This document shows, piece after piece, positions 53,323 through 62,064 of a stretch of 64,000 nt of DNA. The position numbers were made by a program, and so were the translations under genes. The DNA comes from Anaerosolibacter carboniphilus (GTDB lineage: Bacteria; Bacillota; Clostridia; Peptostreptococcales; Thermotaleaceae). The notes beneath the pieces were generated by a model. It was given only the letters and a program-made list of their open reading frames with translations, was not told the DNA's origin and did not search any database. Location of the stretch: the NCBI RefSeq assembly GCF_014205875.1, contig NZ_JACHEN010000020.1, positions 1 to 64,000 of the forward strand, written 5' to 3'. The stretch's first letter is position 1. Each line of letters starts with the position of its first letter.

Positions 53323-54603
53323 TTGCCAGGGTCTGTACATTTCATCGTTGCTATTATCATTTTCATTTCTATTTATGCCATCATCATATCTGAAAAAATA
53401 AATCGCACCACTATTGCTTTTTTTGGGGCAGTATTGATGATATTATTCAAAATCATCGGTCTAGATCAAGCTTTTGAAACCATTGATTTTCATACCATCG
53501 GGCTATTAATTGGCATGATGATTATGGTAAATATATTGAAACGAACAGGTGCTTTTCAATATATTGCCATTAAATCAGCAAAGCTTACAAAAGGTGACCC
53601 TTGGTACATACTCGTCATGCTAAGTACTATAACAGCCATATCTTCAGCCCTCTTAGATAACGTGACAACTGTTTTATTGATCGCCCCTGTTACGTTGGTT
53701 ATTACAGAAGCCTTAAAAATAAATCCTATCCCTTTTATGGTAGCTGAAATTCTTTCGGCCAATATTGGCGGTACAGCTACCTTAATCGGTGACCCGCCTA
53801 ATATTATGATCGGTAGTGAAACGGGCTTGGGTTTCATGGACTTTCTTATTAACTTAGCGCCTGTTGTAGTTGTGATTTATCTGATTACCCTCTTTATGTT
53901 GAAAATTATTTACAAAAAGCACCTTATCGTGCAGGAGGATCTCAAGACAAAAATTATGGAATTTGATGAAAATTTAGCCATAACAGATAAAACTTTGTTA
54001 AAAAAATCCATAATTGTTCTGACTTGCACCATATTGGGTTTTGGACTTCACCAATTCGTTGGCCTTGAAACTGCCACGGTTGCCCTCACTGGTGCCTCTA
54101 TATTGCTTTTAATTAGCAAAACCGATCCTGAGGAAATTTTTCATGAGATTGAATGGCTTACCATCTTTTTCTTTATCTTCCTTTTTGTTTTGGTTGGAAC
54201 CTTAGAAGAAGTTGGCGCTATAGAAATGATTGCAAAAGGTGTTGTTAGTATCACGCAAGGCAACCTGCTGCTCACAGCGCTGCTCATTCTTTGGATTTCT
54301 GGTATTGCCTCAGCATTCTTAGACAATATTCCTTTTGTTGCAACCATGATTCCATTGATTCAAAGCATTGGTTCCCTAACTTCCATCAATATTACACCCT
54401 TATGGTGGGCACTTGCCCTTGGTGCTTGTCTAGGTGGAAATGGTACTTTGGTCGGTGCATCAGCCAATGTGGTGGTAGCCGGTATCCTGGAAAAACATAA
54501 ACACCGAATTTCTTTTGTAGAGTATATGAAAATCGGATTTCCATTGATGATCGTATCTATTATCATTGCAACAGCTTATCTTTATGTATTTTATTTGATG
54601 TAA
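53323..54603 (+). CDS. ArsB/NhaD-family ion transporter (SLC13-like)
   Basis: A 426-residue membrane protein with 11-12 helices in the arsenite-permease/NhaD fold. Signatures are ALLDNVTTVLLIAPVTL and NIGGTATLIGDPPNIMIGS near residue 150, with a matching second repeat ASAFLDNIPFVATMIPL and GGNGTLVGASANVVV. It starts with TTG after GGAGGGATATGT. It could export an oxyanion or exchange sodium for protons; no arsR or arsC is near, so arsenite resistance is not supported. A small exported protein follows in the same unit. Confidence 0.82.
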   Translation: MPGSVHFIVAIIIFISIYAIIISEKINRTTIAFFGAVLMILFKIIGLDQAFETIDFHTIGLLIGMMIMVNILKRTGAFQYIAIKSAKLTKGDPWYILVMLSTITAISSALLDNVTTVLLIAPVTLVITEALKINPIPFMVAEILSANIGGTATLIGDPPNIMIGSETGLGFMDFLINLAPVVVVIYLITLFMLKIIYKKHLIVQEDLKTKIMEFDENLAITDKTLLKKSIIVLTCTILGFGLHQFVGLETATVALTGASILLLISKTDPEEIFHEIEWLTIFFFIFLFVLVGTLEEVGAIEMIAKGVVSITQGNLLLTALLILWISGIASAFLDNIPFVATMIPLIQSIGSLTSINITPLWWALALGACLGGNGTLVGASANVVVAGILEKHKHRISFVEYMKIGFPLMIVSIIIATAYLYVFYLM

Positions 54604-54629
54604 TTTCATTTCGTGAAGGAGTACTTAGG

Positions 54630-54887
54630 ATGAATCAAATTAAAAAATTCGAATTATTATTTCCACTTATTTTATTGATACTATTCCTTATTACAACATC
54701 TATGGTATCTGCTCACTATGAAAACGATCATGAAAAAGATGAAGCCATCAAAGATCTAACACAAGGAAATTTAGATTTTTGGGGAATACCTATAGAGATT
54801 CATGATAAAGTCCTTACCACAGATCATGATGTTCAACAGGAACAATACTTTTTTTGGGGGATTTCCCCTCATCTTCTTAAAAAATAA
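54630..54887 (+). CDS. Small exported protein downstream of the ion transporter
   Basis: An 85-residue protein with a signal-anchor helix (LLFPLILLILFLITTSMVSA) and a short acidic exterior part (HYENDHEKDEAIKDL). Two WGI segments (FWGIPIEIHDKV, FFWGISPHLL) repeat near the end. The ATG has GAAGGAGTACTTAGG in front and starts 26 bases after the transporter, so it belongs to that transcription unit. No known family. Confidence 0.6.
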   Translation: MNQIKKFELLFPLILLILFLITTSMVSAHYENDHEKDEAIKDLTQGNLDFWGIPIEIHDKVLTTDHDVQQEQYFFWGISPHLLKK

Positions 54888-54892
54888 TAATT

Positions 54893-54919
54893 AGGCCTGA
54901 GGATATATCCCTCAGGCCT
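54893..54919. terminator. Bidirectional terminator
   Basis: AGGCCTGAGG / CCTCAGGCCT with a seven-base loop, between the two convergent genes. Confidence 0.85.
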
Positions 54920-54926
54920 TTCAAAA

Positions 54927-55187
54927 TTACGATAAGCTATTGTAGCCCATGTTTTGGCTGCCACTGTTTTGTACTTTTTGTCTTACTTTCTGCACTTCCT
55001 GCTGTCCTATGGCTGTAGAATTCATTAAACCTGCTGCTCCACCAACTGTAACATTTGATGTCATTCCCTGTACCATCGCATTTGTGTTATTCATACTTTG
55101 CTTTACTTTCTGAATCTCACCCTGATTTACAGCACTGGAATTACTTAAGCTAGGCTTATTTCCCATAAGATTGCTCATATTTGGCAT
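54927..55187 (-). CDS. Repeat-containing small protein, 86 residues (spore-protein-like composition)
   Basis: Rich in Asn, Gln, Ser and Met, with an internal duplication: SSAVNQGEIQKVKQSMNN near residue 17 and STAIGQQEVQKVRQKVQN near 58. No membrane segment or signal. The pattern recalls the short repeats of gamma-type SASPs (ETNxQQVKQQN), but the protease site (TEFA) is missing. The ATG has TGTGGAGGTATGCCAAAT around the start. It could be a spore-core or coat-associated protein; unproven. Confidence 0.6.
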   Translation of the reverse strand: MPNMSNLMGNKPSLSNSSAVNQGEIQKVKQSMNNTNAMVQGMTSNVTVGGAAGLMNSTAIGQQEVQKVRQKVQNSGSQNMGYNSLS

Positions 55188-55402
55188 ACCTCCACAAGTA
55201 ATTTTGGCAAGCTCATTGGCTTACAAAATTATTATGTGCAAAAACCACCCTTAAATACCATGCAGATAAATCATTCTTTGGAACATATTAGAATGACAAT
55301 AATATGAAAGCAGTTTATATAAAATTACTGGGAACAAATGTATTTTTCTAAATAACCTTGGCATAATAATAACTGAATCCAATATAAAAAGGAGTTGAAA
55401 TC

Positions 55403-55600
55403 GTGGATAGATTAGCGCTTTTATTGGTAATCATAGGAGCACTGAACTGGGGACTAATTGGTTTATTTCGATTCGATTTAGTGGCGGCTCTCCTTGGTGG
55501 ACAGGCATCCATACTTAGCAGAATCGTATATTCTTTAGTTGGACTCGCTGGTGCCTATTCCATTAGCTTCTTATTTAGAGAAAGAGAAAAGGTTAGATAA
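55403..55600 (+). CDS. DUF378 family membrane protein
   Basis: A 65-residue protein with two membrane helices (LALLLVIIGALNWGLIGLF and RIVYSLVGLAGAYSISFLF) and a charged end. The NWGLIG motif is typical of DUF378. It starts with GTG (AAAGGAGTTGAAATC in front). Function unknown; such proteins are widespread in Firmicutes. Confidence 0.85.
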   Translation: MDRLALLLVIIGALNWGLIGLFRFDLVAALLGGQASILSRIVYSLVGLAGAYSISFLFREREKVR

Positions 55601-55604
55601 TTAT

Positions 55605-55633
55605 AAAAATAGAGGGCAATACCCTCTATTTTT
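55605..55633. terminator. Bidirectional terminator
   Basis: AAAAATAGAGGG / CCCTCTATTTTT with a five-base loop, between DUF378 and the convergent encapsulin gene. Confidence 0.8.
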
Positions 55634-55638
55634 ATTTA

Positions 55639-56475
55639 TTATTCTATCGTTACAATGGCTTCTGGCCGCTTGATTCTTAATAGTAATGTTTCAAATACTC
55701 TTAAACGATGATTCATTTGTTCTGGCCCTAAGTAAGCAGTTATTAAATCTTGGCCAATGACTAGATCCATGTTTTCAGAACCCTTTGCCAAAAGAACAGC
55801 TTTGTTTTCTCCTAATACAGGCGTTTTATAGACCTTGGCACCAACTAACTCTTTTACGCGATCTAGCTCCAAGATTCCAGTACCTTGTTGTAAGCGCTGC
55901 ATCTGAACATATAAATCAGGACTAACTACCAACACGTAAGGTCCGTAAAAGCCTTTTCTCACCAATTTTTCGATTCCTTCCGCTACATCTTTAAAGGCAT
56001 TTTCACCCTCGCGCCAGTCTCCTTTTCTAAGTATCTGCCTACCCTCTACATTGGTTAAGCCTGGATATCCATAGGCTGGATTTCCATTAAAAATAATACT
56101 ATCTTCCTTCTGACAACAAGCTGTGGCTGCAATCGTTATAGGAGATAATTCTAACGGAAGTCCTGTTTGTTTACTTCTCTCAATATCTCTCCAAGCAATA
56201 GATAGATCCTTATACAGCATAGGAATAGCAACATACTTTCTGCCGCTAATCTTAATAGGGGCATCCTCTTCTTCTCCATTAAAGTCCACTTTTGTATCCA
56301 TATCTACTTCTAAAGCATCTACATGAATACTATCTATCCCTGCTCCTAGGGGACCAAAAATTGGTATAAACCTTCTACCAATCAACTGTTGCGTAGCTAC
56401 ATTCACCACGACACCGTCCACACGCTCCCATATTTCTCCACCGAATGGTGCATCATCCCGAAATAAATGGTCCAT
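55639..56475 (-). CDS. Encapsulin shell protein (family 1)
   Basis: A 278-residue HK97-fold protein of the linocin-M18/CFP29 type (GRRFIPIFGPLGAGI, IFNGNPAYGYPGLTN, VLVVSPDLYVQMQRLQQG, LVIGQDLITAYLGPEQMNHR). It self-assembles into a nanocompartment. I prefer the ATG at 56475 (GGAGGGGTGAAA in front) over a GTG two codons upstream. The cargo gene lies 11 bases before it, so both are made together. Shell plus ferritin-like cargo stores iron as a mineral and protects against iron or peroxide stress. Confidence 0.93.
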   Translation of the reverse strand: MDHLFRDDAPFGGEIWERVDGVVVNVATQQLIGRRFIPIFGPLGAGIDSIHVDALEVDMDTKVDFNGEEEDAPIKISGRKYVAIPMLYKDLSIAWRDIERSKQTGLPLELSPITIAATACCQKEDSIIFNGNPAYGYPGLTNVEGRQILRKGDWREGENAFKDVAEGIEKLVRKGFYGPYVLVVSPDLYVQMQRLQQGTGILELDRVKELVGAKVYKTPVLGENKAVLLAKGSENMDLVIGQDLITAYLGPEQMNHRLRVFETLLLRIKRPEAIVTIE

Positions 56476-56486
56476 TTTCACCCCTC

Positions 56487-56852
56487 CTATTCTTCTAATA
56501 AACTTCCAACGGTTTTCGCCGGAACATCATTAACATCCAATTTTTTTTCTTCAATTCCTAGCTCAGCAAGCATTTCTCTTACCTCTTCTTCCCCCTCAGC
56601 AAACAACTCACCTTCTCGAGGATCTAAAATTCTCAAGAGTGCCATAAGCTCGCCTATATGGGCTTTTTCTTCATCTCGAATATCTGCTATCACTTTCTTG
56701 GCAATGGGGTTATCCGTTGCCTGAACATGCGCATCATAGATATAGATAGCTTCTAGTTCACCGGCAATATCTAGTCTTATTGCCTGAATCAGTTCTTCAT
56801 CACTAATTTTTCTGTTTACATTTGCTCCAAAAGGATTAGCAAAACTTGGCAT
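56487..56852 (-). CDS. Encapsulated ferritin-like protein (EncFtn)
   Basis: A 121-residue two-helix ferritin-like protein. The ferroxidase residues keep the Rhodospirillum rubrum EncFtn numbering: E32 in GELEAIYIY, Y39, and E62/H65 in DEEKAHIGEL. The C-terminal end TVGSLLEE is the encapsulin-targeting peptide, joined by an acidic linker. The open frame extends to 56882; I use the ATG at 56852 with GGGAGGTTGTACAT in front. It oxidises Fe(II) and passes the mineral into the shell encoded downstream. Confidence 0.92.
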   Translation of the reverse strand: MPSFANPFGANVNRKISDEELIQAIRLDIAGELEAIYIYDAHVQATDNPIAKKVIADIRDEEKAHIGELMALLRILDPREGELFAEGEEEVREMLAELGIEEKKLDVNDVPAKTVGSLLEE

Positions 56853-57005
56853 ATGTACAACCTCCCTGTAATGTTTTTCCAATTAAATTATACCCCTTCT
56901 GATTCATCCCAATCAATAATTATTTAAATATTCAAATTTAATTTTTCCATATACCACCTCTGCTTTCACAACGAAAGAAGTAGAGGGGGTCCTCTACTCC
57001 ATTCG

Positions 57006-57290
57006 TTATTTAGATAATAGCTCTATGAATTTATCTACTTTTCTACGTTGATCATTGTCGAGTAATCCAGACATCTGCTTTAGCATATGAAGTTTCTGGA
57101 TCATATCCTTCTTTTCCTTTTCTGAAAAACCTTGAGCAAGCTTTTTCATTTCCTTTTCCATTTGTTCAGGGCTCATTCCGCCATACTGATTCGCTAAATT
57201 CGCAAACTGCTTCATTTGATCTTCTGTAGGTTGAATATTTCCTGCCGCCTGAGCCAGTTTCTTATTCATCTGACTTAAATTTTTTCTCAT
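57006..57290 (-). CDS. Helical protein of unknown function
   Basis: A hydrophilic protein of about 94 residues rich in Lys, Met and Gln (PEQMEKEMKKLAQGFSEKEK, then QMSGLLDNDQRRKVDKFIEL). No membrane segment. The ATG at 57290 lies 12 bases after GGAGG, longer than usual; the frame is open up to 57335. I see no family. It resembles short helical proteins found near spore genes in Clostridia. Confidence 0.55.
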   Translation of the reverse strand: MRKNLSQMNKKLAQAAGNIQPTEDQMKQFANLANQYGGMSPEQMEKEMKKLAQGFSEKEKKDMIQKLHMLKQMSGLLDNDQRRKVDKFIELLSK

Positions 57291-57492
57291 TTCTATAAAT
57301 AGCCTCCTTCCACTCTGGTACCAAGAAAAATACACTATATAGCATCATATGCAGCATCCTTCGAAAAGGATCTTTTTAAATCACAAGGTATTCATATAAA
57401 ACCTATATAGCTTCACTTTTCTCCTTTCGCACTAATATAATATGTGAAAAGTATAGATAGGTTACGGGTTGTCTTCCCTATTAAAAATAAAA

Positions 57493-57517
57493 AATACAAC
57501 CCATTCCAGGTTGTATT
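57493..57517 (-). terminator. Terminator of the MFS gene
   Basis: AATACAACC / GGTTGTATT with a seven-base loop, then a T-rich run on the minus strand. Confidence 0.65.
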
Positions 57518-57535
57518 ACAATATCAACTGATAGA

Positions 57536-58702
57536 TTATTCAGTCTGGTGAGACAATTCTCTTTTCAATAACAACAGCAGTAGCAATACCATAGATAAGA
57601 AGAAAATGATCATACTAAATCCAACAGTTTCATTGAACATATCATTCACCCTTCCAATCAACCAATTAGCCGTCATATTGATTACGCTAGAAGCTGTCAT
57701 CACTACGCCTAGTATACTGTTCAATCCTTTTTTAAAGGACTTTATTAATACCACCATAACCGTTGGATAAATAATTGAAAAGAAAAACCCTCCGATGGAT
57801 ATGACGATGGTTAGATTTGATCCACCAAATAAACCAATCGTAATACAACACAATGCTGAGAATACAAATAAGAATATACTCCGCATATAACCCACTCTCT
57901 CTGCAATAAATCCCCCCACCAACCTGCCAACGGTGAATATCATAAAGAATAGAGATAGATAAGATGCACTTTCCAGCTCCGACATCCCTTTAGCATATTG
58001 CAGATATGTAGCAAACCAGTTGGCCAATCCTACCTCTGAAGCAACATAAAATCCAAATATTAGTGAAAATAAAATAACCCTTCTATTTTTTAGTATTTCT
58101 AGTAGAGAGACTTTCTCTTCTTTCTCTCCCTCCTCAATCTTAGGAAACTTACAGAGGAGAAAATAAACAAGAACGCCTCCTACAGGAATAAGACTATAAC
58201 GATAAATACTCTGCCATGTAAACCCTGCATCCAGCAACCCCCCAGCAAATCGAGGCCCTATGGTAGCTCCAACACCATAAAAGAAATGCATTAAATTCAT
58301 CATGATTCCTTGATTTTTTATAAAAATAATTGGGGCCAAAGTACTGGCTCCTATGGTGAGCAGGCCAATCCCATAACCCAATAAAAGCATGGAAAATACA
58401 AACAAATAATAAATGCCAGCCGTTGATATTCCTAGAATCGCTATCAATATAAAGCCAAAACCTGTTAAGATCACTTTTTTTTGGCCGATTTTATCCGTCA
58501 TCATTCCACCCGTAAAGGTTGCCAAGATATACCCAAAGGTTGTCACCAACATCATCGTGGCAATACTGGTATAGCTTACCATAAATGCTTCTTTGATAGA
58601 TGGTATCAATACACCCCTTATATTATCTATACACCCTTGCGCCAGCATCAATCCAAAGGTTAGTACAATCAGCATTCGTCGCATTTTATTTTGCATTTCC
58701 AT
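57536..58702 (-). CDS. MFS transporter (FucP-like)
   Basis: A 388-residue protein with 12 membrane helices and the loop GGMMTDKIGQKKVIL after helix 2. The second half starts after an acidic linker (FPKIEEGEKEEKVSLLE). The helix arrangement resembles the fucose/glucose permease branch; many clostridial members have no known substrate. The ATG has AAAGGGGGTTCAAA in front. Alone in its unit. Confidence 0.75.
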   Translation of the reverse strand: MEMQNKMRRMLIVLTFGLMLAQGCIDNIRGVLIPSIKEAFMVSYTSIATMMLVTTFGYILATFTGGMMTDKIGQKKVILTGFGFILIAILGISTAGIYYLFVFSMLLLGYGIGLLTIGASTLAPIIFIKNQGIMMNLMHFFYGVGATIGPRFAGGLLDAGFTWQSIYRYSLIPVGGVLVYFLLCKFPKIEEGEKEEKVSLLEILKNRRVILFSLIFGFYVASEVGLANWFATYLQYAKGMSELESASYLSLFFMIFTVGRLVGGFIAERVGYMRSIFLFVFSALCCITIGLFGGSNLTIVISIGGFFFSIIYPTVMVVLIKSFKKGLNSILGVVMTASSVINMTANWLIGRVNDMFNETVGFSMIIFFLSMVLLLLLLLKRELSHQTE

Positions 58703-58806
58703 TTTGAACCCCCTTTACGATAATCCAGTATCTAATTATACGCCTCCTTCCATCTATTGTAAATATTTATTCATCTTCATATTTTCTCAGATATCAAGTA
58801 CAAGCT

Positions 58807-58832
58807 AAAAGCTGATCCTGTGATCAGCTTTT
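58807..58832 (-). terminator. Terminator of the sleB-ypeB operon
   Basis: AAAAGCTGATC / GATCAGCTTTT with a four-base loop, overlapping the ypeB stop. Confidence 0.8.
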
Positions 58833-60177
58833 ATAGCATTAATACACCTTCGTCTTTGATAATCATTTGAAGAATTTTTTGTTCATCCCCGGTATCGGCA
58901 TTTATATAGATTAAGAAAGTATCCTGTTTGTATTTAGCTTTAAATTCATAACAAAGGATTTCACTGCCACCTTCTGTAGGGATTATCGCCAGCCTTGGTT
59001 CAGATACATCTGCAGCCATGCTGATTTTTTCTCTGGCTTCCTCTGCTGTAATCTTCGGTGGATCAATATTTCTTTCATAGTTGTTCGATAAAAAACCCTC
59101 CGCTTCAAAGCCAACAATCTTTCCCTCATCTAACCCTACCTTTACCTTGATCAGATCGGGATATATGACAATATCATTTTGTTGATACGCAAAATTAATA
59201 ACCATTTGCCCATCATACTGAACAGAATATGTAGGAATCATTTGCTGATAACCTTTGTTTTTCAGAAACGCTTGTGCAATTTGGATGCCTTGTTCCTCCG
59301 AAAGCTTGGCCTCACCTATATTACCAGCATCCAACATCCATATGACTTTTCCTCCAGTCTTTGTGATCGCCATAGTAAGATCATGATTCGCTTCTCCAGT
59401 CCTAGGTTTCAAGCTCACCACATAAGCAGGCATTCTGGTATCATTCAAATCTCCTAGCACATTGGCTTCATATTTTGTACCATCATTGACAAAGGATTCT
59501 GCGATTCGTTCAATCTCATTTTGATTGATTTGCTTACCTTGCAAACGAGGTTTTTTTCGTTTTAAATGTTCCGAAAAAGGTCCATCATAAATTAATTCTG
59601 GATATTCCCTCATTTTCTCTTCCATGTTTACAAAACTGGTAGTGAGCATATTGGCATTCGTCTCTTTTAACTGTTGGTTTGCCTTTCTAGCTAACTCCCC
59701 TATTCTGGTGCCCCCATTGGCAATCTGGCCTTGAAGTTCAATCAACTGCTGAGATAAATAATTCGCATAATTATGCAGTTCTTCCAGCGTATCCGTTTCA
59801 GTTTGATCTAGAGGTTTCCCATCAAGATTTTTTCTTGCCAGCGACATGCTTAAATCGCCTACCTGACTGAGGAATTTCTGGGTCTTACTTACATTGCTAT
59901 GATCTATAGGAAGCTGACTCAGCTTTTCCTGTGCATCATAGCTTAGATGCATGATATCGGTAAAAAGCATGACATTCTGCTTCGGTGTGCCTGTGACCAT
60001 CGCCTTAGCCAAAGACACCTGGATGTTCTCGACATCCACAATCATATCATAAAACATCCGTTGAAACTGATTTTCCAAATAAATATTATGCTCCATATTC
60101 TCTTGATACTGCTGATAGCCCCATATGCCTGATCCGACTAAGGCTATAGCTAAAACAATCATCAGTCCTCTGCGCAT
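58831..60177 (-). CDS. ypeB: Germination protein YpeB
   Basis: A 448-residue protein with an N-terminal membrane anchor (LMIVLAIALVGSGIWGY), a helical region and three C-terminal PepSY-like parts (ERIAESFVNDG, GIQIAQAFLKNKGYQ, ITAEEAREKISMA). In Bacillus it is needed to place and control the cortex-lytic enzyme SleB in the inner spore membrane. The gene lies 15 bases after sleB in the usual sleB-ypeB order. The start ATG follows GAAAGAGGTGGTGGA. Confidence 0.93.
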   Translation of the reverse strand: MRRGLMIVLAIALVGSGIWGYQQYQENMEHNIYLENQFQRMFYDMIVDVENIQVSLAKAMVTGTPKQNVMLFTDIMHLSYDAQEKLSQLPIDHSNVSKTQKFLSQVGDLSMSLARKNLDGKPLDQTETDTLEELHNYANYLSQQLIELQGQIANGGTRIGELARKANQQLKETNANMLTTSFVNMEEKMREYPELIYDGPFSEHLKRKKPRLQGKQINQNEIERIAESFVNDGTKYEANVLGDLNDTRMPAYVVSLKPRTGEANHDLTMAITKTGGKVIWMLDAGNIGEAKLSEEQGIQIAQAFLKNKGYQQMIPTYSVQYDGQMVINFAYQQNDIVIYPDLIKVKVGLDEGKIVGFEAEGFLSNNYERNIDPPKITAEEAREKISMAADVSEPRLAIIPTEGGSEILCYEFKAKYKQDTFLIYINADTGDEQKILQMIIKDEGVLML

Positions 60178-60192
60178 TCCACCACCTCTTTC

Positions 60193-61083
60193 CTAATTAT
60201 GGGCAAACCAATGCTTTCCAATCTTTACAGTAGGCGTTCTAGTCCAGATCCATTTACTAGTAGCTGTTGCTGGATTCCAATAATAAATGGCTCCTCCTGT
60301 TGGATCCCATCCATTTAATGCATCTCTTGCCGCCTTGAAAGATGTATCATTTGGTGAAAGATAGATTTGTCCATCGTCAACAGCTGTAAAAGCTAGAGGT
60401 TGATAAATAACGCCAGCGATGGAATTAGGAAAGGAAGGATGTCGTACTCGATTTAAAATTACAGCACCTACTGCAACCTGGCCCGCATAAGGCTCCCCTC
60501 TGGCTTCTCCATGAATTGCCATTGCCAATAGTCTTACATCATCATTTCTTGATACCCCCCTACTGGTTGGCGCATAGGCAGTAGTTGTTCCTCCAGTTGG
60601 AAGACCTAATGCCTTTTTCGTTTGGGCGCCAATGATTCCATCAGCTGTCAGCCCATTTTTTCGTTGAAATCTTTTTATGGCATCTCCTGTCCGTGACCCA
60701 TAGATTCCATCAATCGCTCCAGCATAGTAGCCCCATTGTTTTAACTTCCGCTGGGCCGCCCGTACCGTTTCATCTACTTTCACAGATGTAGTTGTTGTAG
60801 AAATGCCTATTGCACGTTTGGTTGCGGGACCCACCTTCCCATCGGCATTTAGGCCATTTTTTCTCTGAAATTGAACCACAGCTCGATAGGTTCCTGCTCC
60901 AAAAACTCCATCTACTGCTCCTGTATAATAACCCCATTGCTTGAGCTTTGTCTGTACTTGCCGTACTTCGTTTCCCCTTGAACCCCAAGAAAGACTCCCT
61001 GCAAAAATTGTTTCGATAAATATCATGCTAAAAACGAATGTAATCATCAAAGCAAAGCAAACAATCTTTGCTACTTTTTTCAT
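60193..61083 (-). CDS. sleB: Spore cortex-lytic enzyme SleB
   Basis: A 296-residue exported enzyme. A signal peptide ends near residue 28. Two PG_binding_1 domains follow (35-90 and 105-160; both contain QRKLKQWGYY-type and FQRKNGL segments). A Hydrolase_2 domain with catalytic Glu in HGEARGE (near 190) ends the protein. It is a lytic transglycosylase that opens the spore cortex in germination. Bacillus SleB usually has only one PG-binding domain. The start ATG at 61083 has GGAAGGAGGACAGAAG in front. Confidence 0.93.
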   Translation of the reverse strand: MKKVAKIVCFALMITFVFSMIFIETIFAGSLSWGSRGNEVRQVQTKLKQWGYYTGAVDGVFGAGTYRAVVQFQRKNGLNADGKVGPATKRAIGISTTTTSVKVDETVRAAQRKLKQWGYYAGAIDGIYGSRTGDAIKRFQRKNGLTADGIIGAQTKKALGLPTGGTTTAYAPTSRGVSRNDDVRLLAMAIHGEARGEPYAGQVAVGAVILNRVRHPSFPNSIAGVIYQPLAFTAVDDGQIYLSPNDTSFKAARDALNGWDPTGGAIYYWNPATATSKWIWTRTPTVKIGKHWFAHN

Positions 61084-61159
61084 CTTCTGTCCTCCTTCCA
61101 TGAACTAATTTTATTTTTCCTTATTCATCTGTCATTTATTCTTTCCTTGCACCAATGCA

Positions 61160-61199
61160 AAAAGAAAGTGAGTCAATCTTCATTGACCCACTTTCTTTT
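61160..61199 (-). terminator. Terminator after the flavoprotein fragment
   Basis: A stem AAAAGAAAGTGAGTCAAT / ATTGACCCACTTTCTTTT with a CTTC loop and one mismatch. Confidence 0.75.
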
Positions 61200-61222
61200 C
61201 GACGTTAGCTTTCTTTTCTATA

Positions 61223-61612
61223 TCATTTTTCCATCTCTTTACCATAGGCATAACAAGCTTTCAGATCTTCTGCTGTAGGCACATATTTGACCTGTAATCC
61301 TTCCTTGACCAACTGAATCCCTGCTTCCTTCAATTTTCTCTCTATATTTGCTATAGCGCTCTTCCCCCATCCATAGGAACCAAAGGATGCATCAATCTTA
61401 TTTCTTGGTTTTAATCCCATGAGTTCCTCCAAGAAGTGAGCTACCTGGGAAATCATTGTATTGTTAATGGTAGATGATGCTACCAAAACAGCCTTTGCAT
61501 CTAATATATCCGTAATGATATCATTCCCATCATCAAAAAAATAATGGCCTTCGCCATTATTTTTAAAAACACATAAAAATTTATGAACTTTGTAACGGAT
61601 TTTTGAGGCCAT
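61223..61612 (-). pseudogene. C-terminal fragment of an A-type flavoprotein (FprA-like)
   Basis: The 129-residue frame matches only the flavodoxin half of FprA/flavorubredoxin: ILDAKAVLVASSTINNTMIS, then FLEELMGLKPRNKIDASFGSYGWG and GLQVKYVPTAEDLKACY. The first 25 residues (MASKIRYKVHKFLCVFKNNG) look unrelated, and the metallo-beta-lactamase di-iron half is missing. The fragment lacks the usual first FMN loop. It still ends with its own terminator. Most likely a remnant after a deletion; a small flavodoxin-like protein is less likely. Confidence 0.7.
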
Positions 61613-61668
61613 AATTTTCTATGTATTTTATAAATGTCTTCCTTTACAAATCTTCGATGAAGACCTTT

Positions 61669-61770
61669 TTACTGTACTAACAGTTTACTTATGTTCGTAA
61701 TTCCAGCCGTAAGACCAGAAATTAATACGAAAAACATAAAACCTACAATCAAAGTTTTAATCTTATTCAT
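61669..61770 (-). CDS. 33-residue membrane microprotein
   Basis: Reads MNKIKTLIVGFMFFVLISG and ends NISKLLVQ, one membrane helix with basic N-terminus. The ATG has AGAAGGAGAAAGACA in front, a strong ribosome site. No family recognised. Such frames are short enough to occur by chance, so the ribosome site is the main support. Confidence 0.5.
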   Translation of the reverse strand: MNKIKTLIVGFMFFVLISGLTAGITNISKLLVQ

Positions 61771-62064
61771 TGTCTTTCTCCTTCTTACCAAAAATAATGT
61801 ATCATGACTTCTATATTATTCACAGAAAAATACTGCTTTATTCTTCAACATAAAAAAAATCTGAAAAAACTTCAAATCACTTTCATCGTATTATCTTTGT
61901 CTCCCCACATTCCTTACCCCTATGATATATATACCATATTAGACAGCCTTTAATCAATTACATTTGTATTACAAATTCTATGATAAAACGTCATAAAACC
62001 AACTCAGGCCTGCATTTTATGCAGTTAATAGGTAATTTGAACCAAAAATATTGATGAATAAAGG

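Noticed and set aside
53323..54603. Arsenic resistance operon
   Set aside because: Only the transporter fold is shared; no arsR, arsC or arsA occurs within reach.
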